Source: Nocardia wallacei
GTDB taxonomy: Bacteria; Actinomycetota; Actinomycetes; Mycobacteriales; Mycobacteriaceae
Assembly (NCBI RefSeq): GCF_014466955.1
Contig: NZ_AP023396.1
Coordinates: 1,364,001 to 1,428,000, forward strand
Length of the DNA: 64,000 nucleotides
Direction of reading: 5' to 3'
Below are positions 9,658 to 18,026 of the stretch, piece after piece. Both the position numbers and the translations under genes were made by a program. How positions within the stretch are numbered: the stretch's first letter is position 1; each line of letters begins with the position of its first letter. The notes under the pieces were generated by a model. That model made no database searches and was not told the DNA's origin. It was given only the letters and a program-made list of their open reading frames with translations.

Positions 9658-12600
9658 TCATATGTGTGACGACTCGTCCACGGGTGAGAATATTCCTTCC
9701 TCGGTCCGTGCCGCCGACCACAGCCGGGAATAGATTCCGCCGGCCGCGACGAGTTCGGCGTGCGTGCCGATCTCGGCGATCCGGCCGCGGTCCACGACGG
9801 CGATGCGGTCGGCCCGCGCGGCGGTGGCCAGGCGGTGTGCGACGATCACCGCGGTGCGGCTGTGCGCGGTGCCGGCGCGGGCCAGCGAACGGCCGGCAGC
9901 CAGCACCTTCTCCTCGCTGTCCGGGTCGAGCACGGCGGTGGCCTCGTCCAGCAGCAGCAGGTCCGGGTCGACCAGCTCGGCCCGGGCCAGCGCGATCAGC
10001 TGGCGCTGCCCGGCCGACAAGCCGCGGCCGCCCTCGCCGACCGGTTGCCGCATGCCCGCCGGAAGGGTGGCGATCATGTCCAGCGCGCCGACGGCCGCGG
10101 CGGCGCGTTCGATCTGCGCGGGGGTGGCGGAGGGTTGCCCGAACGCAATGTTGCCGGCAACGTCGCCGGTGAACAGGTGAGCCTCCTGCGGCACCGTGCC
10201 GAGCCGGGACCGGTAGTCGGCGAGGCGGTAGTCGCGGATGTCCGTGCCGTCGACGAGGATGTGTCCGGCGGGCTCGGGTGCGGCGGGCTCGCGCGGTAGA
10301 TCATAAAGGCGCGCAAGGAGTTTCACGATGGTGGACTTTCCTGCGCCGGTCTCGCCGACCAGGGCGAGGGTGGTGCCCGCCGGGATGCGGATCGAAACAC
10401 CGTCCAGCGCGGGCGTTTTGGCGTCCGGGTAGCGGAAGTGGACGTCGGCGAAGCGGACCTCGCCGCGCAACCGGCCCGGGACCGCGACGGCGCCGGGCGC
10501 GTCGGGGGCGATCGAGGACGGCGTGCGCAGCAGCGCCTCGATCCGGCGCAGCCCGACCCGCGCCTGCTGGTAGCCGTCGAACACCTGCGACAGCTGCATG
10601 ACCGGGCTGAACAACAGGCTCAGATACAGCACGAAGGCGACCAGGGTGCCCGCGGTGGTGGTGCCGTGCGCGACCTCGCGCGCCCCGGCGTAGACCACCG
10701 CCGCCTGCGCCAGATCGGCCCACGCGATCACGAAGCCGAAGTACAGCGCGATCGCTCGCTGGGCCCGCATCCGGGCGCGGCGGTAGGCGTCGGAGTAGTC
10801 GGTGAACCGCCGGGCCGCATGGGGTTCGTGCCGGTAGGCCTGGATGGCCCGCAGTCCGGCGACGTTCTCCTGGAAGTCGGCGTTGACCGTGGCCACCCGC
10901 TCGCGTGCGGCCGAGTAGGCGGCCGCCGACACCCGGCGGAACACCAGCGTCGCGCCGATCAGCGGGGGCAGTGTGGCGAAGACGACGACGGCCAGCCCGG
11001 TATCGATGAGCAGCAGCGCGAGCGCGATGCCACCGGCGGTGCCGATGCTGATCAGCGCGGTGCCCAGCCCGGTCTGCAGGAACGTCGACAGCGCGTCGAT
11101 GTCGGTGGTCATCCGGGTCATGATGCGGCCGGACAGCTCGCGCTCGTAGTAGTCGAGTCCCAGCCGTTGCAGGTGCGCGTAACTGCGCACCCGCAACCCG
11201 TAGAGCACCCGCTCCCCGCCGCGCGCCGACAGCAGCGTCCCGGCCGCCTCGTCCAGCCAGCTCAGCAGCACCAGCACCGCCCCGGCCACCGCCGCGATCG
11301 CCAGCACCCGCCCACTCCCCGCGGCCACACCGTCATCGAGCGCATAGCGCGTCAGTGCCGGAAACGCCACGCCCACAGCGGCATCCGCACCCAGCAGCAC
11401 CACCACCGCCAGCAGCAGCCACCGCACCGGCCGCAACAGCCGCGCCAGGCGGAACTCCGGGTCCGGCCGCTCCAGGGTCCGCTCGTCCATATCGGGCGCC
11501 TCGCTCGCGGCAGGCAGCCGCGCGAGGTCGGCTCGAATCTCCGGCGGGATATCCGCGTCCGGCGTGGTGACCACCGCACTCGGGTCCGTACGCGCAGCGG
11601 GCATTCGAGTGCCGGACGCGGACGTTGCGGCGATCCGGTCCTCCCGGTGCGGCGATCGCTCGGTCGGCGTATCGGCACCGACCGGGTGTGTCGGCGTGGC
11701 CGGGGATGCGAGTTCGGCCGCTGTGGTCCTGGTCGCGGCGGGTGCCGGGGTGGGCGTATCGCGCTCACCGGCAGCGGAAAGTGTTGGAAGGGAAGGGTTT
11801 TCGTGGTGGCCCTCGGGGGTGGGCCAGAGGTCTGCGGTGGGCTGGTCGGGGGTGGGGAGGCGGATTATGCGGTCGGCGTGGGCGAGGGTGGATTCGCGGT
11901 GGGCCAGGATGATGGTGGTGCGGGTGTGGTCGCGGGGGAGGCTCGCGTAGATGGCGGCCTCGGTGACGGCGTCGACGGCGGAGGTGGCGTCGTCGAGGAC
12001 GAGGATGCGCGGCTCGGTGAGCAGGACGCGGGCCAGGGCCAGCCGCTGGCGCTGGCCGCCCGACAGGGTCAGGCCGCGCTCACCGACCAGGGTGTCGTAA
12101 CCGTCGGGCAGTTCGCCGATGAACTTGTCGGCGGCGGCCAGTTCCGCGGCGCGGCGGATTTCCTCCCGCGTGGCGTCGGGGCGGCCCAGGGCGATATTGG
12201 CGGCCACGGTGTCGGAGAACAGGAACGGCTCGTCGAACACGACGCCCACCGCCGCCCGCAGGTCTTCCGCCCGCAGCTCGGCGATGTCGACCACCGCCGC
12301 GGCGCCGTTCCCGGCTGGGACGGCTCCTGCTCCTCCGGTCTCGTCGCCGGTGGCCGTGCGCGGCGCCTCGCTCGCGGTGCCGGGCGCGCCGGTATCGTCC
12401 GTCGGCCCCGCGCTGCGCAGCAGGATGCGACCGGAATCGGGGGTGAACAGGCGGGGGAGCAGCAGGGCCAGCGTGGACTTGCCGGAGCCGGCGGGGCCGA
12501 TGACGGCCACCGTCTCGCCCGGGCGCACCGACAGGTCGAACTCGCGCAGCACCGGCCGGTCGGGCTCGAATCCGAAAGTGACCGAACGCATCTCGACGCC

Positions 12601-13626
12601 GAGCGGCCCCGAGGGCAGCGGCTTCGGATCGGGCGGATCGATCTCGGCGGGGGCGGCGTCGATGACCTGGTAGACCCGTTCGGCCGCGGCGCGGGTCAGC
12701 TGCGCCATGACGATCACGTTCGACACGATGCGGGTGCTGGAGGCGAGCATGGTCACGTAGGCGGCGAAGGCGAGGAACGTGCCGACCCCGATATCGCCGC
12801 GCAGCGCCAGCGTCCCGCCCAGCGCGATCACCACGACCATGCCGATCTGTGGAATCGCGGCGACGGTCGGGGCGAAGCGGGAGTCGATGCGGGCCGCCCG
12901 CATGCGTTCGGCGTACAACCGCCGGCCGTGGCCCTCGAGCAGGCGCACCATCCGCGACTCCTGCCCGAAACCCTTCACCACGCGCACCCCGGTGACGGTC
13001 TCCTCGACGTGCTGGGCGAGATCGGCGGCGCGCTGCTGCGCCGACCACGTCGCCGCGTGCAGCAGCGGCCGCGTCCGGTACACCACCAGGCCGAGCGCCG
13101 GCACCGTCAGCAACGCGACCACCGCCAGCAGCGGCGACAGCACCAGCATGACCGTGGCGGCCAGTACGAAGATGAGCAGCGAGGCCGCCGACAGCGGAGC
13201 CATCGCCAGCAAGCCCTGTACCAGTTGCAGATCGGTGATCGACCGCGACACCACCTGTCCGGTGCGCAGCCGGTCCTGGCCGGGCCCGTCGTAGCGGTGC
13301 AGGGCCGTGAGCAACCGCACCCGCAGGGCGTGCTGCACGTTCAACGCGAGCTGCCCGGCCAGCCAGCGCCGCCCGTACGCCGTGGCGAACCGGGCCAGCG
13401 CCAGCCCCACCAGCACCATCGCGATCGCGCCGATCGCGTCCAGGTCGCCCTCCCGGGCCCGATCCAGCGCCTGCTTGGCGACCAGCGGCGCCGCCGTCTC
13501 CGCCACCGCCCCGGCCACGATCGCGGCGATCACCCCCGACAGCAGCCGCGGATACGCGCGACACGCGGCCCACAACCGGCGGATCCAGCCGGGTCGGCCT
13601 CGCGTCGTCGTTTCGGCGTCGGTCAT
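9658..13626 (-). CDS. Fused double ABC exporter (TMD-NBD-TMD-NBD)
   Basis: 1,322 residues, equivalent to two half-exporters joined in one chain. First half: transmembrane domain (about 25-310), then NBD1 with Walker A GPAGSGKST, signature LSGGQRQRLALARVL and Walker B ILVLDDATSAVD. A Pro/Ala/Thr-rich linker (about 620-745) joins the second transmembrane domain and NBD2 with GETGAGKST, LSAGQRQLIALARAE and LLLLDEATAVLD. NBD1 has Asp in place of the catalytic Glu after Walker B, while NBD2 is canonical, as in asymmetric heterodimeric exporters. It is expected to export lipids, peptides or drugs across the cytoplasmic membrane. In mycobacteria similar halves are encoded as two adjacent genes. The substrate is unknown. 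Confidence 0.93.
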   Translation of the reverse strand: MTDAETTTRGRPGWIRRLWAACRAYPRLLSGVIAAIVAGAVAETAAPLVAKQALDRAREGDLDAIGAIAMVLVGLALARFATAYGRRWLAGQLALNVQHALRVRLLTALHRYDGPGQDRLRTGQVVSRSITDLQLVQGLLAMAPLSAASLLIFVLAATVMLVLSPLLAVVALLTVPALGLVVYRTRPLLHAATWSAQQRAADLAQHVEETVTGVRVVKGFGQESRMVRLLEGHGRRLYAERMRAARIDSRFAPTVAAIPQIGMVVVIALGGTLALRGDIGVGTFLAFAAYVTMLASSTRIVSNVIVMAQLTRAAAERVYQVIDAAPAEIDPPDPKPLPSGPLGVEMRSVTFGFEPDRPVLREFDLSVRPGETVAVIGPAGSGKSTLALLLPRLFTPDSGRILLRSAGPTDDTGAPGTASEAPRTATGDETGGAGAVPAGNGAAAVVDIAELRAEDLRAAVGVVFDEPFLFSDTVAANIALGRPDATREEIRRAAELAAADKFIGELPDGYDTLVGERGLTLSGGQRQRLALARVLLTEPRILVLDDATSAVDAVTEAAIYASLPRDHTRTTIILAHRESTLAHADRIIRLPTPDQPTADLWPTPEGHHENPSLPTLSAAGERDTPTPAPAATRTTAAELASPATPTHPVGADTPTERSPHREDRIAATSASGTRMPAARTDPSAVVTTPDADIPPEIRADLARLPAASEAPDMDERTLERPDPEFRLARLLRPVRWLLLAVVVLLGADAAVGVAFPALTRYALDDGVAAGSGRVLAIAAVAGAVLVLLSWLDEAAGTLLSARGGERVLYGLRVRSYAHLQRLGLDYYERELSGRIMTRMTTDIDALSTFLQTGLGTALISIGTAGGIALALLLIDTGLAVVVFATLPPLIGATLVFRRVSAAAYSAARERVATVNADFQENVAGLRAIQAYRHEPHAARRFTDYSDAYRRARMRAQRAIALYFGFVIAWADLAQAAVVYAGAREVAHGTTTAGTLVAFVLYLSLLFSPVMQLSQVFDGYQQARVGLRRIEALLRTPSSIAPDAPGAVAVPGRLRGEVRFADVHFRYPDAKTPALDGVSIRIPAGTTLALVGETGAGKSTIVKLLARLYDLPREPAAPEPAGHILVDGTDIRDYRLADYRSRLGTVPQEAHLFTGDVAGNIAFGQPSATPAQIERAAAAVGALDMIATLPAGMRQPVGEGGRGLSAGQRQLIALARAELVDPDLLLLDEATAVLDPDSEEKVLAAGRSLARAGTAHSRTAVIVAHRLATAARADRIAVVDRGRIAEIGTHAELVAAGGIYSRLWSAARTEEGIFSPVDESSHI

Positions 13627-13707
13627 GTCGAGTCGACGTTACCGACGCCGACCGACAACCGCCCCGGCCCGGAGCACGCCGGGATGGCGAGCAGCGGCGC
13701 GGCCGAG

Positions 13708-13905
13708 GTCACCACGGCCGGAGCGCCGCTCACGACCGCGCGGGCGGTGGCGCGGGCGAGTACCCGAAAGGTGCCGCGGTCACCATGGCCGGGGTGCCGT
13801 CCACGACCACGCGGGCGGTGGCGCGGGCGAGTACCCGAAAGGTGCCGCGGTGACCATGGCCGGGGCGCCGCTCACGACCACGGGGGCGGTGGCGCGGACG
13901 GGCAT
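13708..13905. repeat. 71-bp tandem repeat, about 2.8 copies
   Basis: Copies begin at 13708, 13779 and 13850 (GTCACC/GTGACC...), each followed by an ACGACC block and GCGGGCGGTGGCGCGGGCGAG. The first two are near identical; the third diverges after about 55 bp. It fills most of the 316-bp gap between the ABC permease gene (stop at 13943) and the start of the double exporter at 13626. Both genes read leftward, so it sits in the upstream region of the exporter. The period is not a multiple of three and no credible ORF covers it. Confidence 0.85.
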
Positions 13906-13942
13906 CCGACAGGCGGGGTAGTCGAGGCACGGGCGGGCGGGA

Positions 13943-14725
13943 TCAGATTTCGCGGGTGCGCAGGTACCACCAGGCGGAGCTGCTCGCGGCGGCTGCCCAG
14001 AGGACCAGGATCACCAGGCCCGCGGCGCTAGGGGGGAGGAAGGGACTCGTGGGAAAGGAGCCGACCGCCACCGTGCTGATGGTCGCGGAGCCGGGAAGCA
14101 GCACCGCGACGCCCGGGATGCCGATGCCTTGCAGCACCAGCCACAACAGCGGCTCGACGATGAGGAGCCACCCGGCGAGCACGGCCACCGCCGGAACCAC
14201 CGCACGCAACAGCAGCCCGAGGCCCGCGCCGATCACCCCCCAGCAGACGGCCGCGAGCAGGCCGCCGCCGAACACCTCCGCCAGCCGCGACCCGAACTCG
14301 GCCTCGTCGCGTCCGAACGCCAGCAGGCCGAGCGCCGCGCCGACCTCCGCGGCCAGCGCCAGCAGCAGCGAATAACCCGCTGTCACAGCCATTTTCGCGC
14401 CGAACAGCAGATCGCGGTCGGGGGTGAACAGCGCGGTCAGCGACATGCCGCTGTGCCGATATTCACCGCCGGCCGCGATCGCGGCGGACACCGCCGCCGC
14501 ACCGAGCGCGACGACCGAGCCCAGGTAGACACCGATGGTCGCGGTCCCCGTCGCCAACTCCTGCTTCTCCTGCGGGCCGCTGCCCATGATCGCCGTGACG
14601 GCGGTGGCGACGAAACCGACCGCGCCGCACAGCGCGAGCAGCGTCCAGTGCGCCCGCAAGGTGCTGATCTTGCGGATCTCGGCGGTGGCGGCCCGGCTCA
14701 CTTCCGGGGGCACGGTCAGGATCAT
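13943..14725 (-). CDS. ABC-2 type transporter permease
   Basis: 260 residues with about six hydrophobic segments (near 30-50, 68-90, 113-135, 148-172, 176-200, 230-252) and the cytoplasmic loop GGEYRHSGMSLTALFTPDR that is typical of ABC-2 permeases of the bacitracin/Nod-like exporter group. It is the last gene of a leftward operon: its ATG overlaps the stop codon of the ATPase by 4 nt (ATGA), showing translational coupling. It should form the membrane pore for that ATPase. The substrate is unknown. Confidence 0.85.
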   Translation of the reverse strand: MILTVPPEVSRAATAEIRKISTLRAHWTLLALCGAVGFVATAVTAIMGSGPQEKQELATGTATIGVYLGSVVALGAAAVSAAIAAGGEYRHSGMSLTALFTPDRDLLFGAKMAVTAGYSLLLALAAEVGAALGLLAFGRDEAEFGSRLAEVFGGGLLAAVCWGVIGAGLGLLLRAVVPAVAVLAGWLLIVEPLLWLVLQGIGIPGVAVLLPGSATISTVAVGSFPTSPFLPPSAAGLVILVLWAAAASSSAWWYLRTREI

Positions 14726-15663
14726 CGTGGCATCCCGTAGGGCATCGCAGGGACGGGTGGAATCGGAGCGGAGCTGCGGGTGAGCGCGGCGAGCACCCGA
14801 TCCGGGTGCACGGGTTCGGCGATCAGCTCGGTCAACTGCACCCGGGCGCTCGTCGCGGCGGCCTCGATCTCGGTCCGGGACGCCTCCGCGACCGCCAACC
14901 GGCCGTCCGAACGCATCACCGTATCGGTGAAACCGTGCGCGGCCAGCGTCGTGGCCAGCGCGATCGGACTCGACGCGCCCACCACCAGCCGATCGGGATG
15001 ACTGCGCCGCAACCGGCGCGGACTGCCCTGATACACCACCGCACCACCGCCGAGCACGATCAACTGGTCGGCCACCGGCAGCACGGCGGCCAGGCTCTGC
15101 GCGGTCAGCAGCGTGGCGCCACCGCGGCGGGCGTGTCCGCGCAGATAGTCCGACAGCCAGCCGCGTTCGCCCGCGTCGAGACCGGCGAACGGATCGTCGA
15201 GCACCAGCAGCGCCGGGTCGCCCAGCAGCGCGATCGCCAGCGCCAGCCGGGTTTGCACCCCCACCGGCAGCGCCCGCACCCGCTGCTCGGCGACCGACTC
15301 CAGAGCGGTCAGCGCCAGCAGCGCGTCGACCTGCTCGTCGGAAACACCCGCGGCAGCGGCGAACACCCGCAGCTGGCCGCGCACCGACCGGGCCGGATGC
15401 AGCCCGCGCGGCTGCAGCATCGCCCCGACCGCGCGCGTCCGCGCACTCTGCCCCGGCCCGCCGATCGCGGCGGTACCCGAGGTCGGCGGCAGCAGCCCCA
15501 GCAGCATGCGCACGATCGTGGACTTACCCGCACCCGGCGGGCCCACCAGCGCCGCCGTGCTCCCCGACGGCACGGTGAAACTCACCTCCCGCACCGCGTT
15601 CACGCCCTCGAACCGCCTGCTCAGCCCCGTCGCCGCGAAGGCAAACGGTCGCGCCGCGCTCAT
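14722..15663 (-). CDS. ABC transporter ATP-binding protein with atypical catalytic motifs
   Basis: 313 residues. The fold is clear: Walker A GPPGAGKST, Q-loop MLQPRG, Walker B LLVLDDPFAGLD and a D-loop. However, three catalytic positions differ from the norm: the signature is LPVGVQTR where LSxGQ/MxxR is expected, the Glu after Walker B is Asp, and the H-loop His is Gln (LLTAQSLAAV). A C-terminal extension (about 235-313) resembles the DUF4162-type tail of antibiotic exporters. It overlaps the upstream EcsC-like gene and the downstream permease by 4 nt each. It may hydrolyse ATP poorly or act with another NBD; this is inference from sequence only. Confidence 0.88.
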   Translation of the reverse strand: MSAARPFAFAATGLSRRFEGVNAVREVSFTVPSGSTAALVGPPGAGKSTIVRMLLGLLPPTSGTAAIGGPGQSARTRAVGAMLQPRGLHPARSVRGQLRVFAAAAGVSDEQVDALLALTALESVAEQRVRALPVGVQTRLALAIALLGDPALLVLDDPFAGLDAGERGWLSDYLRGHARRGGATLLTAQSLAAVLPVADQLIVLGGGAVVYQGSPRRLRRSHPDRLVVGASSPIALATTLAAHGFTDTVMRSDGRLAVAEASRTEIEAAATSARVQLTELIAEPVHPDRVLAALTRSSAPIPPVPAMPYGMPR

Positions 15664-16373
15664 TGCTGCCCGGTGGTGTCGTTGCCCAGCGCGGGCAGCG
15701 GATCGGCGTCGATGACCACCGGTCCGGGCCAGCTCCGCGGCGCGGGACCGAAAGCCTTGCGGGCGTTGGCGATCATGCTCTTGCCGAGTGCGCGGTTACC
15801 GAAACCGCCCACGGCTGCGCCGATTCCGGCGGGCAGCACCTTGCCGAACATGAGCGCGCTGCGCTTGGCGATGAACTGCACCACGAACCGCTTCATCAGC
15901 GAATCGTTCATATTGCGGACACCCGGAATCTGGTTGGCCAGCAACGACCCCCAGTTCTTCGCCGAGCGGCCGACGCTCTTCTCGACGATCTCCATGCCGC
16001 TCTCGCCGAGCACCACCGCCAGTACCAGCGCACGGCGGCGCTCCTTGTCCTCGGGCGCGATGCCGTGCACCGCCGCCACCGCGAGGGTGAACACCGCCGA
16101 CGCCTCCAGGAAGAACGTCGTCTCCGCGCTCATGGCCGCCAGCGAGGCGATCGTACCGACGCCCGGCACGGCGGCCGTGGCGCCGACCGCGGTGCCGCTG
16201 CCCGTCACCGTCGTCAGATAGATCCGCTCCAGCCGCTGGATGATCTGCTCGGGGCTCTCATCCGGATGCGAGCGCCGGAACCGGTCGACGTACTTGGCGA
16301 CCGCGGGAGCCTGCAATTGCGCCCCGTTGTCGAGCAGTGCCTTCACCGCCTTCTCCGCACCGCCCTTGAACAT
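15660..16373 (-). CDS. EcsC-like hypothetical protein
   Basis: 237 residues from ATG 16373, which is preceded by AGGAG at a good distance. The protein has amphipathic helices around a hydrophobic centre (GSGTAVGATAAVPGVGTIAS, then FFLEASAVFTLAVAAVHG), a pattern seen in EcsC-related proteins, and a second Gly/Ala-rich hydrophobic hairpin near residue 195. A longer in-frame extension up to 16625 exists but covers the repeat/hairpin region and has poor composition, so it was rejected. It is the first gene of the three-gene operon with the ATPase (4-nt overlap) and ABC-2 permease; EcsC itself is encoded next to an ABC transporter (EcsAB), which supports the call. Function unknown. Confidence 0.6.
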   Translation of the reverse strand: MFKGGAEKAVKALLDNGAQLQAPAVAKYVDRFRRSHPDESPEQIIQRLERIYLTTVTGSGTAVGATAAVPGVGTIASLAAMSAETTFFLEASAVFTLAVAAVHGIAPEDKERRRALVLAVVLGESGMEIVEKSVGRSAKNWGSLLANQIPGVRNMNDSLMKRFVVQFIAKRSALMFGKVLPAGIGAAVGGFGNRALGKSMIANARKAFGPAPRSWPGPVVIDADPLPALGNDTTGQQ

Positions 16374-16457
16374 CTCTACGCTCCTGTTGTCTCTGGCGCC
16401 GCCTTCGGCGTCGCCGGGTTTTCGGCTGTGTTCGTTGGCCGCGGCTTCGCCACGGCG

Positions 16458-16553
16458 GGTTTTCGGCGCCCTGTGGCTCGGTTTTCGGGTGCCGCTGCTT
16501 GCTCCTTCGTCGCTTGCGCAGCGGCACCCGAAAACCGAGCCGCGCCGAAAACC
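16458..16553. repeat. Long near-perfect inverted repeat (36-bp stem) built from GGTTTTCGG motifs
   Basis: A 24-bp perfect arm (16475-16498) pairs with 16518-16541 across a 19-nt loop. A further 12-bp perfect arm GGTTTTCGGCGC (16458-16469) pairs with GCGCCGAAAACC (16542-16553), with only a 5-nt bulge on the left side. More copies of the core lie nearby: CGGGTTTTCGGC near 16417-16428 and CGGGTTTTC near 16563-16571. It lies in the 352-bp gap between the divergent EcsC-like and AraC genes. No gene was found in the gap. Confidence 0.85.
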
Positions 16554-16725
16554 GTGGTGGTCGGGTTTTCTTGTTGGTACGGCGCCGGAAACCTTGGTGG
16601 GTTGTTCTCTTGTGGTGTACCCCATTGATAGTGCATCAACGGGGGGTTTGCGACGTGGTCGGTGTTGTGGGCGGGGAAACGAAATCGCGGGTGGCGGGTT
16701 GCGGGGAGGGGCTTAGGGTGGGGGT

Positions 16726-17607
16726 GTGAGTGGTGTCTCCGAGGGTGCCGGGGGGCTGCCGGATCCGCGGCTGCGGGCATTCGTTCGCGGGTACGAGGGG
16801 TATCTGCTGCGTGGGTTCGAGGCGGGGACGCATGTGGGGATGCCCGGTACCGATCTCACCGTCATCATCACCATCGACGAGCCGATCGACATCTCCGTCT
16901 CGCCGGAGCCGGGGCAGGGGCCGGGGAGCTGGGAGGCCATCGCCAGCGGTCTGACCGTGCGGCCCTGCACCATCGCGCACAACGGGTTTCAGCACGGCAT
17001 CCAGTTGTCGGTGACGCCGCTGGGGGCTCGGGCGCTGCTGGGTGCGCCGGTCGCCGAGCTCGGGTCCTGGGTGATCGATCTGGGTGATCTGCTCGGTGCG
17101 GACGCGCGGGAGTTGCGGGAGCGGGTGTCGGCTACTCCGGACTGGGGCGAGCGGTTCGCGATTCTGGACGAGGTGCTGCTGCGGCGGGCCGCGGACACCG
17201 CCATCGACGCGCATCTCGGGCGTGCCTGGCAATTGCTCACGGCTCGCGGCGGCCGGGCTCGGGTTGCCGACGTGGCCGGCGAGATCGGCTGGAGCCGAAG
17301 GTATCTGGCGAATCGGTTCGCCGCCGAATTCGGGATCACACCGAAGGACGCCGCGCGTCTGGCCCGGTTCCAGGCCTCGCACCGGCTGCTGCGATCGCTC
17401 GCCCACGACTCGGCCGCGCCGTCGGCGTATCGGCTGCACCGCTCGATCGGTGAGGTCGCCGCGACGGTCGGCTACTACGACCAGGCGCACATGGCGCGGG
17501 AGTGGCGCGAACTGGCGGGCATGCCGCCGTCGGCCTGGCTGGCCGCCGAGCAGTTCCCATTCGTCCAAGACTCCGACACCGGGGCGCTGCAAGACTCGCA
17601 GACATGA
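16726..17607 (+). CDS. AraC family transcriptional regulator
   Basis: 293 residues from GTG 16726. The N-terminal half (about 1-150) is an effector domain with no metal-cupin motif that I can recognise. The C-terminal AraC double helix-turn-helix spans about 185-275: RVADVAGEIGWSRRYLANRF is the first HTH and IGEVAATVGYYDQAHMAREW the second, with the usual PSAWL ending. The stop codon overlaps the start of the downstream VOC gene (ATGA), so the two are co-translated. The likely target is its own operon, and the neighbour may handle the effector. Confidence 0.88.
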   Translation: MSGVSEGAGGLPDPRLRAFVRGYEGYLLRGFEAGTHVGMPGTDLTVIITIDEPIDISVSPEPGQGPGSWEAIASGLTVRPCTIAHNGFQHGIQLSVTPLGARALLGAPVAELGSWVIDLGDLLGADARELRERVSATPDWGERFAILDEVLLRRAADTAIDAHLGRAWQLLTARGGRARVADVAGEIGWSRRYLANRFAAEFGITPKDAARLARFQASHRLLRSLAHDSAAPSAYRLHRSIGEVAATVGYYDQAHMAREWRELAGMPPSAWLAAEQFPFVQDSDTGALQDSQT

Positions 17608-18026
17608 GCGAGACGACAGCAAACGGAACCAGCACACGCACGGCGCTGTGGCCGTGCCTGACCTACCGCGACGCCCCCGCGGCGATGGACTTCCTGCAGC
17701 AGGCCTTCGGCTTCGAGGAAACGGCCCGCTACGGCGACGGCGACGTGGTCGAACACGCCGAGATGCGACTGCCCGGTGGCGGCGGCATCATGCTCGGCAG
17801 CGCACGGCCCGACTCGGCGCTGGAGCAGCTCCCGCCCGGCACCGGCGCGGTCTACGTGGTCATCGACAACCCGGACGAGTTGTTCGCGCGGGCCACCGCC
17901 GCCGGCGCCACCGTCACCCAGGAACTGCGCGACGAGGACTACGGATCCCGCGGCTTCACCTGCCGCGACCCCGAGGGCGTGTTCTGGAGCTTCGGCACCT
18001 ACGCCGGAACTCAGGCAGGCGTGTGA
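17604..18026 (+). CDS. VOC superfamily (glyoxalase/bleomycin-resistance-like) protein
   Basis: 140 residues. It contains the paired beta-alpha-beta-beta-beta VOC modules: PCLTYRDAPAAMDFLQQAFGF at the start of module one, HAEMRLPGGGGIMLG, then VYVVIDNPDELFARATAAGA and the C-terminal DRGFTCRDPEGVFW-type signature (here SRGFTCRDPEGVFWSFG). The residues around VEHAEM and DPEGV are possible metal ligands. It is translationally coupled (4-nt overlap) to the AraC gene, so it may modify or sequester the compound sensed by that regulator. Its last 16 bp overlap the convergent gene at 18011. The exact reaction is unknown. Confidence 0.85.
   Translation: MSETTANGTSTRTALWPCLTYRDAPAAMDFLQQAFGFEETARYGDGDVVEHAEMRLPGGGGIMLGSARPDSALEQLPPGTGAVYVVIDNPDELFARATAAGATVTQELRDEDYGSRGFTCRDPEGVFWSFGTYAGTQAGV

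Noticed and set aside
13730..13930. 66-codon minus-strand ORF in the 71-bp repeats
   Set aside because: Period is not a multiple of three, so successive copies are read in different frames; Arg/Pro-rich with no SD sequence.
10438..14031. 1,197-codon plus-strand frame
   Set aside because: Antisense shadow of the double ABC exporter; Asp/Arg/Gly/Gln-biased with no recognisable domain.
16374..16625. N-terminal extension of the EcsC-like protein through the hairpin region
   Set aside because: It would translate the palindromic repeat; ATG 16373 has a proper Shine-Dalgarno and the extension has basic, low-complexity composition.
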